Source: Streptomyces rubradiris (GTDB lineage: Bacteria > Actinomycetota > Actinomycetes > Streptomycetales > Streptomycetaceae). Taken from it: 64,000 bases of DNA. The translations under genes were made by a program, and so were the position numbers. The notes below the pieces were generated by a model that saw nothing but the letters and a program-made list of their open reading frames with translations, did not search any database and was not told the DNA's origin. Positions 55,877-62,795 of this stretch are shown in pieces. The stretch spans positions 558,001-622,000 of the forward strand of contig NZ_BNEA01000001.1 in the NCBI RefSeq assembly GCF_016860525.1, given 5' to 3'. The first letter of the stretch is position 1; the number at the start of each line of letters is the position of its first letter.

Positions 55877-56330
55877 TCAGGCGCTGCGCGGTCGGCGGCC
55901 CGCCGTCTTCTTCGCCCCGATCTGCTTGGCCGGCTGCTTCCTCGCGGCCGTCTTCTTCTTCGGCTACGGCAGCTCGTGCACGTCGGCCGGCCCGGCGTCG
56001 CCGCGGGAGGCCTTCACCTTGGACACCGACTCCTGCAAGGCGGCCATCAGGTCCAGCACCGGGGCCGGCTGCTCCGGCTCCTCCACCGCAGGCAGGGGCT
56101 TGTCCTCCCGTCTCGCCTCGATGATCTCGACGAGTGCCTCGGTGTAGCGGTCGGTGAACTCCGGGCCCTCCAGCCGGTCCACGGTCATGGTGTCCATCAG
56201 GGCGAGCGCGCCGGCGATCTCGTCCTCGGAGACCTCGGTGGGCGGGGGCAGGAGCTCGGTGGGGTCGCGGATCTCGTCGGGCCAGCGCATGGCGTGCAGG
56301 ACCAGGACGTCGTCGCTCGTACGTTCATGG
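55877..56330 (-). pseudogene. C-terminal remnant of Ku (non-homologous end joining)
   Basis: Reads SDDVLVLHAMRWPDEIRDP, TVDRLEGPEFTDRYTEALVE and DLMAALQESVSKVKASRG, the C-terminal third of bacterial Ku. After HELP a TAG codon interrupts, and the same frame continues as PKKKTAARKQPAKQ and KKTAGRRPRSA to a TGA at 55877, which is the expected Lys-rich tail. The N-terminal two thirds are missing and the frame is closed by TAG just upstream, at the 24-bp palindrome. Two lesions make this a clear pseudogene. Confidence 0.8.
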
Positions 56331-56349
56331 TAGGGCTAGCCCTACCATG
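56326..56349. promoter_or_regulatory. Perfect 24-bp palindrome, operator of ABC operon
   Basis: CATGGTAGGGCT at 56326-56337 is followed directly by its exact reverse complement to 56349. It lies 56 bases before the ABC ATPase start and contains TAGGGCT/AGCCCTA boxes that could also serve as -10 elements. It marks the point where the Ku remnant ends and the intact operon begins. A regulator dimer (TetR or PadR type, or the LuxR response regulator of the operon) is a likely ligand. Confidence 0.65.
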
Positions 56350-56404
56350 AAGTTGCGTGTCGGCCGTGTGGGCGCGCGGGCCGGCTGTCGCGAGGCTTGA
56401 GGGT

Positions 56405-57151
56405 ATGCACCTTGCGAGTGGTCCGGCCGTTGCCGCGGCGGAGCTGGAAGACGTATCGAAGACCTACCCGGGCGGTGGGGGAACGCCTGCGTTGCGGGGA
56501 GTGAGCGCGCGTTTCGCGGCGGGTTCGTTCTCTGCGGTGATGGGCCCGTCAGGGTCGGGGAAGTCGACGTTGCTGAACTGTGCGGCCGGTCTGGAGCGGC
56601 CCAGTGCGGGTCGGGTACGGCTGGCGGGTGAGGACATCGGCGCGCTGCGGGAGCCTGCGCTGACCCGTGCCCGGCGGCGCCGGGCGGGTTTTGTGTTCCA
56701 GTCGTTCAACCTGGTTCCGGCATTGTCGGTGTGGCAGAACGTGCTGTTGCCGCAGCGGCTGGCCGGGATGCGGCCGGACCGGGCCTGGGCGGGCGAGGTC
56801 CTGGAGCGGGTGGGGCTGGCAGGACATCGGCACGCACGTCCGGATCAGCTGTCGGGCGGTCAGCAGCAGCGAGTGGCGGTGGCCAGGGCGCTTGCGGGGC
56901 GACCGGAGGTGGTTTTTGCCGACGAGCCGACCGGGGCTCTGGATCTGTCCGCAGGGCACGAGGTGCTCACCTTGTTGAGGGAGGCCGTGGACCAGTTGGG
57001 GCAGACCGTGGTGATGGTCACGCACGACCCGGCGGCCGCCGCGTGGGCGGACCGGGTGCTCTTCCTCGCCGACGGCGTGGTCCACTCGCATCTGGAGCGT
57101 GCCTCGGCCGCCGAGGTCGCCGCCGTCATGACTGAGCTGAGCGCCCGATGA
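56405..57151 (+). CDS. ABC transporter ATP-binding protein (LolD/MacB type)
   Basis: A 248-residue ATPase. Walker A VMGPSGSGKSTLLNC, Q-loop FVFQSFNLVPAL, signature LSGGQQQRVAVARALAGRP, Walker B VVFADEPTGALD and switch His in VMVTHDPAAAAWAD. This type pairs with FtsX-like permeases that extrude peptides or lipoproteins. The ATG of the permease overlaps its stop codon (ATGA), so the two are coupled. A 24-bp palindrome upstream probably controls the operon. Confidence 0.95.
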   Translation: MHLASGPAVAAAELEDVSKTYPGGGGTPALRGVSARFAAGSFSAVMGPSGSGKSTLLNCAAGLERPSAGRVRLAGEDIGALREPALTRARRRRAGFVFQSFNLVPALSVWQNVLLPQRLAGMRPDRAWAGEVLERVGLAGHRHARPDQLSGGQQQRVAVARALAGRPEVVFADEPTGALDLSAGHEVLTLLREAVDQLGQTVVMVTHDPAAAAWADRVLFLADGVVHSHLERASAAEVAAVMTELSAR

Positions 57152-59664
57152 TCCGTCTCGCCCTGGTTACCGTGCGTCACCGCTGGTGGGCTTTCGCGGG
57201 TACGTTCGCCGGAACGGCGCTCGCCGTGGCATTGGTCGCGGCCTGTGGCACGCTGCTTTTCTCCGCTCTTTCCGCCCCCGCCGGAGCGGACCGCTACGCC
57301 TCCGCCGACGCGGTGGTCAGTGCCCAACGGCAGGTGACCGTGCGCGACGGGGACAAGAGCAAGACCCGCCCGCTGCCCGGAGCCCCAGCTCTTCCCGATG
57401 GTCTGGAGGGCCGGTTGGCGTCCGTGCCGGGGGTGGCTCAGGTGACGAAGGACGTGTCCTTCTACGCCCAGCCTCTGTCGGCCGACGGAGATCCGGTCGG
57501 CGGGGAGGGCGGCGCTCCGGTGATGGGGCACGCATGGTCCTCGGCGGCGCTGACTCCTTTCCGGCTCACCGCCGGCCACGCGCCCGGCACGGGTGACGTG
57601 GTCCTTGATGAGGGTCTCGCCCGGCAGGCTTCCGTGCGCCCCGGTGACCAGGTGCGCCTTGCCCTGAGCGAGAAGGTGACCGCCTTCCAGGTCGCCGGGA
57701 TCGCCACCGCCCAGGACGGGCCGCAGCTGGCCTCGCAGGGTGCGGTGTTCTTCTCTCACCGCGATGCGGCACGGCTCGCCCGGCCGGGCGATTCCGCCGC
57801 GCTGGCCCTGCGCTTCACGCCCGGTGCCGACAGCGGCCGGGTGCTTGGCGCGGTGCGCTCCGCCGCGGGGCCGCGCCTGCGGGTCCTCACCGGAGATGAG
57901 CGGGTACAGGCCGACGCTCCGGCGGTGCTGGTCAGCTACACGGGCGCGGTGGGGGTGTTCGGCTCCATGGCGGGCATCACCGTTTTCGCCGCGTTGTTCG
58001 TCATCGCGGGGACCATCGCTTTCGCTGCCCGCCAGCGGCTGCGCGAGCTGGCTCTGCTGCGGACGCTGGGAGCCACCCCGCGCCAGGTGCGCAGGCTGCT
58101 GGGTCTGGAGGCATGGGCGGTCGGGCTGGCCGCTGCGGTGGCCGGTGCCCCTCTTGGGCTGTGGTCGGCCGGATGGCTGGGTAAGGGGTTCGTGGACACG
58201 GGTGCGGTGCCCGCCTCGCTGGAGGTACGTGGCGGTGTGCTGCCGTTGCTGATCGCGGCTGGCGCAGGTCTGGTCGTGGCACGGCTGGCGGCGTTCTTCG
58301 CCGGGCGGCGGGCGGCACGGATCGCTCCGGCGGAGGCGATGCGCGAGTCGGCCGCGGCACCTGCCGGGGGCGGCCTGGTACGCCTGGTGCTGGGGGCGAT
58401 TCTGGTGGCGGGCGCGGTGGCCGTGCTGGTGTTCACTCCGATGCGCGGCGGGATCGGTGTGGGCATGGGCTTCATCGCCTGTGCGCTGCTGATCTGCGGC
58501 GCCGCTGCCGTGGGCCCCTGGGTGGTACGCGTGGTGTGCACGGTGCTGGCAGGGCTGCTGCCGGGCACGGCCGGTCGGCTGGCGGCCGCCAACGCCCGCC
58601 GCTTCCCCCTGCGGGCTGCCGGAGCCGCGCTGCCGCTGGCGCTGATGTTCGCGCTGAACGCGACGATGCTGCTCAACTCCACCCTGCTCGCCGACCTCAC
58701 CAGTCGGGCGCACACCGACCGGGTTGCCCCCGCGCGCCAGACCCTGACCGCCCCGGGCAGTCCAGGCCTGCCGCTGGACGCCTACCGGGCCGCAGCCCGC
58801 ATGCCGGGAATCACGGACGTGGACGCCACCTTGCCGATGGAGGTGATGGTCCGCAAGGGCGGCAAACCGCAGCACTACCCCGCCCAGGGCCTGTACCGCG
58901 CCGGCCGAGGAGTGCTGGACCTTGAGGTAACGCAGGGTTCGTTGAGCAAACTCGGCGAAGGCGTGGCGGTCAGCACCGATCTGGCTGCCGGGCAGCACTG
59001 GCAGGTGGGCGACACCGCGTCCCTGTGGCTGCCGGACGGCACCCGTGTCGCGAAGCCGGTGGTGGCGCTCTATGCCCGCTCGGCCGGCTTCGGCGAGATA
59101 CTGCTGCCCGGCCGGGTGGCGGCCGTGCACACCGCACGTCCCGTGCTGTCAGCCGTTCACCTCGGCCAGACGCCCAGCAAGGCTTCCCTGTCGGCGGCGC
59201 GGGCGCAGTTCCCGCAACTGGCCTGGGGCTCCGGCGGGGCGACCGAACGCGAGGACGCGGAAGCCGCCTCCCAGGAAGCCGCGCTACAGCTGCTGACCGG
59301 GATCTCCGTCGCGTTCACGGCCGTCGCCGTGCTCAACACCTTCGCCATGGCGGCCCTGAGCCGGCGCGGCGAGTACGCGGGACTGCGGCTGCTGGGGGCC
59401 ACCGCCCGTCAGGTGCGGGCGATCGCGGCGCGGGAAGCCATGCTGACCGTGGGTGCCGGTCTGTTCATCGGCGTCGCGATCGCCGCCGCGGTCGTGGGCA
59501 CGTTCAGCGCCGCCCAGGACGGACAGTGGCGCGTGATCGTCAGCCCCGGCTGGTACGCGGGCATGCTGACCGGCACGGTCCTGCTCGGCCTGGCCGCCGC
59601 CGCCCTGCCCACCCGGCTGGTCCTGCGCACCGCGGATACTCCCCAGGCTGGAAGGAAGGAATGA
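57148..59664 (+). CDS. FtsX-like ABC transporter permease
   Basis: An 838-residue permease of the MacB/FtsX duplicate type: one N-terminal helix, a large extracytoplasmic domain, three helices around residues 265-400 with RQRLRELALLRTLGATPRQV, another central block of helices, a second external domain, and a final three-helix FtsX block with LSRRGEYAGLRLLGATARQV. Each RxLGAT motif contacts an ATPase subunit. Likely exports an antimicrobial peptide or senses cell-envelope stress together with the kinase downstream. Confidence 0.93.
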   Translation: MIRLALVTVRHRWWAFAGTFAGTALAVALVAACGTLLFSALSAPAGADRYASADAVVSAQRQVTVRDGDKSKTRPLPGAPALPDGLEGRLASVPGVAQVTKDVSFYAQPLSADGDPVGGEGGAPVMGHAWSSAALTPFRLTAGHAPGTGDVVLDEGLARQASVRPGDQVRLALSEKVTAFQVAGIATAQDGPQLASQGAVFFSHRDAARLARPGDSAALALRFTPGADSGRVLGAVRSAAGPRLRVLTGDERVQADAPAVLVSYTGAVGVFGSMAGITVFAALFVIAGTIAFAARQRLRELALLRTLGATPRQVRRLLGLEAWAVGLAAAVAGAPLGLWSAGWLGKGFVDTGAVPASLEVRGGVLPLLIAAGAGLVVARLAAFFAGRRAARIAPAEAMRESAAAPAGGGLVRLVLGAILVAGAVAVLVFTPMRGGIGVGMGFIACALLICGAAAVGPWVVRVVCTVLAGLLPGTAGRLAAANARRFPLRAAGAALPLALMFALNATMLLNSTLLADLTSRAHTDRVAPARQTLTAPGSPGLPLDAYRAAARMPGITDVDATLPMEVMVRKGGKPQHYPAQGLYRAGRGVLDLEVTQGSLSKLGEGVAVSTDLAAGQHWQVGDTASLWLPDGTRVAKPVVALYARSAGFGEILLPGRVAAVHTARPVLSAVHLGQTPSKASLSAARAQFPQLAWGSGGATEREDAEAASQEAALQLLTGISVAFTAVAVLNTFAMAALSRRGEYAGLRLLGATARQVRAIAAREAMLTVGAGLFIGVAIAAAVVGTFSAAQDGQWRVIVSPGWYAGMLTGTVLLGLAAAALPTRLVLRTADTPQAGRKE

Positions 59665-59679
59665 GCGTGACATCTTGCT

Positions 59680-59693
59680 CGCGAGATCTCGCG
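59680..59693. promoter_or_regulatory. Perfect 14-bp palindrome before histidine kinase
   Basis: CGCGAGATCTCGCG lies 41-54 bases before the kinase ATG and 16 bases after the permease stop. TAGGGT at 59721-59726, seven bases before the ATG, is a likely -10 box for a leaderless kinase transcript, so the palindrome sits at the -35 region and may bind the response regulator. Confidence 0.45.
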
Positions 59694-59733
59694 GGCCGCC
59701 GTCATCAGGCGTGCGGCTCGTAGGGTGCCGGAT

Positions 59734-60972
59734 ATGTTCCATCGTACGATCCGGGCGCTGCGCCACCTGCTGCTCGGTGTGCCCGCCGGCATCGGGGCGC
59801 TGGTGACCGTGGTGGCAGGTACCACCGGATGCCTGGTGCTGGCCATCACCCATCTGGGCGTCCCGGCATTCCTGGCCACCACCGCCACCGTCCGCCGGCT
59901 CGCTTCGCTGGAGCGACGCCGCGCCGCGCTGGTGCTTCCCGTTCCCGTCCCAGACCCCTATGGCCCGATCGAGGCTGGCACGGCGGCCGGGCGGGCCCGG
60001 CAGCTCGCCGCGCACCCCGCCACCTGGCGGGATGCGGCCTGGCTGGCCTGTCTCTTCCCTCTGGCGCTGGTCTGTGCCGTGATCGCCGTCGTGGTCCTCG
60101 CGCTGGACCTGGCGGCCTTCACCTCACCGGCCTGGGCCTGGGCCCTGCCCTCGGCACGCCGCAGCGATCCGGGATTCGCCACGCTGACCACCCCCGCCCG
60201 ACAGGCCCTGACCGCCCTGGCCGCACTGATCCTGCTGCCCCCCGTCACCTGGCTCGTACGAGCCCTGTCCACCGGGCAGGCCCGACTGGCCGCCGCACTT
60301 CTGGCCCCTGGACGCACCCAGCGCCTGACCGAGCGCACCGACCGCCTCGCGCTCACCCGCAGCCGCGTCATCGACGCTCAGGCCGCGGAACTGCGCCGCA
60401 TCGAACGCGACCTGCACGACGGCGCCCAGGCCCGCATCGTCGCCCTCGGAATGACACTGGCCCTGGCCGACCGGCGCCTCAAAGCCCTCGGCCCAGCCGC
60501 CGACACCGCCCGCGCCGATCTCGCCGCCGCCCGCGCCGAGGTGAACACCGCGCTGGACGAGCTGCGCCACCTCGTACGCGGCATCCACCCACCCATCCTC
60601 ACCGACCGCGGCTTGGACGGAGCCCTCACCGCGCTCTTCGCCGACCACCCCCTACCCGTCACCGCCGACATCCAACTACCCCGCCGCCTGGCCCCAGCCC
60701 TGGACGCCGCCGCCTACTTCCTCATCGCCGAAGCCCTCACCAACACCGCGAAACACGCCCAGGCCACCAGCGCCACCGTGAAGGTCCGCACCCATCCCGA
60801 CGGCACCGTCACCGTCACCGTCACCGACGACGGACACGGCGGCGCCGACCCCGACGGCACAGGCATCTCCGGCCTGCGCCGCCGCATCGAAGCACTCGAC
60901 GGCACCCTCACCCTCACCAGTCCCCCCGGTGGGCCCACCACCGTGCACGCGGAGTTCCCATGCGCCTTGTAA
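59734..60972 (+). CDS. Sensor histidine kinase (NarL-type, HisKA_3)
   Basis: A 412-residue kinase. Four N-terminal hydrophobic segments, a DUF-like linker, the HisKA_3 motif LRRIERDLHDGAQARIVALG with the phosphorylated His at about residue 227, then the ATPase boxes ALTNTAKHAQATSA and DDGHGGADPDGTGISGLRRR. Little extracytoplasmic sequence, so it may sense through the membrane or through the ABC transporter. Its end overlaps the response regulator start by 13 bases, so they are coupled. Confidence 0.92.
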   Translation: MFHRTIRALRHLLLGVPAGIGALVTVVAGTTGCLVLAITHLGVPAFLATTATVRRLASLERRRAALVLPVPVPDPYGPIEAGTAAGRARQLAAHPATWRDAAWLACLFPLALVCAVIAVVVLALDLAAFTSPAWAWALPSARRSDPGFATLTTPARQALTALAALILLPPVTWLVRALSTGQARLAAALLAPGRTQRLTERTDRLALTRSRVIDAQAAELRRIERDLHDGAQARIVALGMTLALADRRLKALGPAADTARADLAAARAEVNTALDELRHLVRGIHPPILTDRGLDGALTALFADHPLPVTADIQLPRRLAPALDAAAYFLIAEALTNTAKHAQATSATVKVRTHPDGTVTVTVTDDGHGGADPDGTGISGLRRRIEALDGTLTLTSPPGGPTTVHAEFPCAL

Positions 60973-61607
60973 TCGCCGAAGATCTGCTCTTGTTGCGCGA
61001 CGGGCTCATCCGCCTGCTGACCGCCACCGGCCACCAGGTCCTGGCCGCCGTCGACACCGGCCCCGACCTCATCGACGCCGTCACCACTCACCGCCCCGAC
61101 CTCGCCCTGGTCGACGTCCGCCTGCCACCCGGCTTCCGCGACGAAGGACTGCGCGCCGCGATCGAAGTCCGCTCCCGCCATACCCCGGCCACCCCGGTGA
61201 TCATCCTGTCCCAGTACGTGGAACGCACCTACGCCGCGGAACTGCTGGCCGACGGCCGCGGCGGCGTCGGCTACCTCCTCAAAGACCGCGTCACCGACAT
61301 CGACGCCTTCCTCGACGCCCTCGACCGCGTCGCCGCCGGCGGCACCGCCCTGGACCCCGAAGTCGTCGCCCAGATCTTCGCCCGCAACAGCCAGAACACC
61401 GGCCTCGCCCGCCTCACCCCCCGGGAACACGAAGTCCTCGCCCTCATGGCCCAGGGGCTGTCCAACTCCGCCATCGCCGACCGCCTCGTCCTCGCCCCGG
61501 TCTCCGTTGAGAAGCACATCGGCAACCTCCTCGCCAAACTCGACCTCCCCGCCACCGGCAACACCCACCGCCGCGTCCAAGCCGTCCTCACCTACCTCAA
61601 CACCTGA
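60960..61607 (+). CDS. LuxR/NarL-type response regulator
   Basis: A 215-residue regulator. The receiver domain has the acidic pair in VIAEDLLLLRDG, phosphoacceptor Asp in LALVDVRLPPG (about residue 52) and the switch Lys in GYLLKDRVTDI. The DNA-binding domain is LTPREHEVLALMAQGLSNSAIADRLVL with SVEKHIGNLLAKLDL. It is coupled to the kinase gene and probably controls the ABC/FtsX operon. The terminal helix is complete. Confidence 0.93.
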   Translation: MRLVIAEDLLLLRDGLIRLLTATGHQVLAAVDTGPDLIDAVTTHRPDLALVDVRLPPGFRDEGLRAAIEVRSRHTPATPVIILSQYVERTYAAELLADGRGGVGYLLKDRVTDIDAFLDALDRVAAGGTALDPEVVAQIFARNSQNTGLARLTPREHEVLALMAQGLSNSAIADRLVLAPVSVEKHIGNLLAKLDLPATGNTHRRVQAVLTYLNT

Positions 61608-61627
61608 ACACCCCACCAACCGGGTCC

Positions 61628-62197
61628 TCACCGGTCACACAGCAACCAGCCAGCAGGGCACCAGGGACGGCCGCAGTAGCGAGAGCCGACTCCGGGCCGT
61701 GCGGCTTCGGCGCTGCGGAGGTTTCCGGTGTTTGCCACCATCTGCTGCCGGCCCTCGGGGTCGGCGCCGCGGAAGAAGCTGGGGACGTCGGTCCCGGGCA
61801 CACCGGCTACAGCCTTCATCCGGTGGTCGGTCTGGGCGGCGTAGGGGGCATAGGCGCCGGAGCCGCACACGCCCATCACGCCGATGCGGTCTGGGTCGAT
61901 CTCGGGGCGGGTGGTGAGGTAGGTGACCGCCGCGCGGAAGTCCTCGGCGCGCTGGAAGGGGTCCTCCAGGCCGCGGGGCACGCCCTCGGATTCGCCCTGG
62001 AAGGCGGCGTCGAAGGTCAGGACGGCGAAGCCTTCCTTGACCAGGCGTGTCGCGTACGTCGCCGGCGCCTGCTCCTTGACTCCGGTCGTGGGGTGGCCGA
62101 CGACGATGGCGGCGAGCGGGCCGTCGACGCCGTCGGGGAGGTAGAGGTGGCCGGCGAGCTGCGGGCCGTTGGCCGGGAAGCGGACGTCAGTCCTCAT
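61628..62197 (-). pseudogene. Alpha/beta hydrolase, C-terminally truncated
   Basis: The first 150 residues are a normal hydrolase: GHLYLPDGVDGPLAAIVVGHPTTG, VLTFDAAFQGESEGVPRG and the nucleophile region VMGVCGSGAYAPYAAQTDHR. After PSFFRGADPEGRQQMVANTG the sequence changes to an unrelated tail (RSAEAARPGVGSRYCGRP) and stops, so the C-terminal third with Asp and His of the triad is missing. It is probably a remnant of a roughly 300-residue enzyme. GTG 62203 is an alternative start. Confidence 0.7.
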
Positions 62198-62393
62198 TGC
62201 CACAGCTCAGCCCCGTTCGAGCGGCTTCAGCAGCGCGACGCGGGCCCGGCGCCCCTGTCCCCGGGCGGCCGGCCCCGCCCTGGCCGACCTCCTCCTCCCG
62301 CCATCTTCGGCCACCCCGTCGGGATAGCCTGCGGCGGCGAGGTCGGCCCGACAGGCGTCCTCGGTGACCGGGCCGGTGGCCCTGGCATACCTC

Positions 62394-62510
62394 CTACCGG
62401 TTGCGGCGTCGGTTGATCACGATCGGTATGACGACGCAGAGGATGGCCACGATGAACAGGAGGACACCGAGCGTTCCCCCGGGAGTCACCTCTGTACGTG
62501 CGAATTCCAT
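62394..62510 (-). CDS. 38-residue single-helix membrane protein
   Basis: MEFARTEVTPGG, then a hydrophobic helix LGVLLFIVAILCVVIPIVI and a basic end NRRRNR, giving a small single-pass protein with its C-terminus likely inside. ATG 62510 overlaps the stop codon of the 78-residue gene (TGATG) and GGGAGAGG lies upstream, so it is translationally coupled to it. Too short for standard gene finders. With the neighbouring gene it may form an immunity pair for the RHS tip; that is inference. Confidence 0.65.
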   Translation of the reverse strand: MEFARTEVTPGGTLGVLLFIVAILCVVIPIVINRRRNR

Positions 62511-62746
62511 CAGCTGACCTCTCCCTTACCGCCGGGACGCTTGTTGCGGAATGACAGGTAGACCAGCAGGCAGACGGCATCGGCGACGACAACCACGATC
62601 AGCAGCGGATACGCGGCACCGAGCCCTCCTTTCGCCCACAGGAGCACGGACAAGGCGTAGGCGACCAGGGAGGCGAGGGCGACGATCAGGGCGTTTCTGC
62701 GGATTGCCTGCCTGCTGCCGTACAAATTCTCGAAGGTTCGTCCCAC
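62510..62746 (-). CDS. 78-residue two-helix membrane protein, candidate RHS immunity protein
   Basis: Two transmembrane helices: ALIVALASLVAYALSVLLWA (about 19-38) and AAYPLLIVVVVADAVCLLVY (about 44-63), with basic ends (RQAIRRN, RNKRPGGKGE). Start GTG 62746 is fixed by AAGGAG six bases upstream. It lies 49 bases after the RHS stop codon, the usual place of immunity genes of polymorphic toxins. Two-helix proteins often protect against membrane-active tips. No family recognised. Confidence 0.75.
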   Translation of the reverse strand: MGRTFENLYGSRQAIRRNALIVALASLVAYALSVLLWAKGGLGAAYPLLIVVVVADAVCLLVYLSFRNKRPGGKGEVS

Positions 62747-62762
62747 TGTGTCTCCTTGGCGG

Positions 62763-62792
62763 ACGGGCGGCCACCCGGTGGTGGCCGCCCGT
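62763..62792 (-). terminator. Intercistronic hairpin after RHS gene
   Basis: ACGGGCGGCCAC (62763-62774) pairs perfectly with GTGGCCGCCCGT (62781-62792) around a six-base loop. It starts just after the RHS stop codon and ends before the ribosome site of the two-helix gene, so it may be a terminator or an attenuator that sets different levels for the two genes. Confidence 0.55.
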
Positions 62793-62795
62793 CGT

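Noticed and set aside
56326..56349. End of an insertion sequence
   Set aside because: No transposase and no matching inverted end nearby; the position before an operon fits an operator better.
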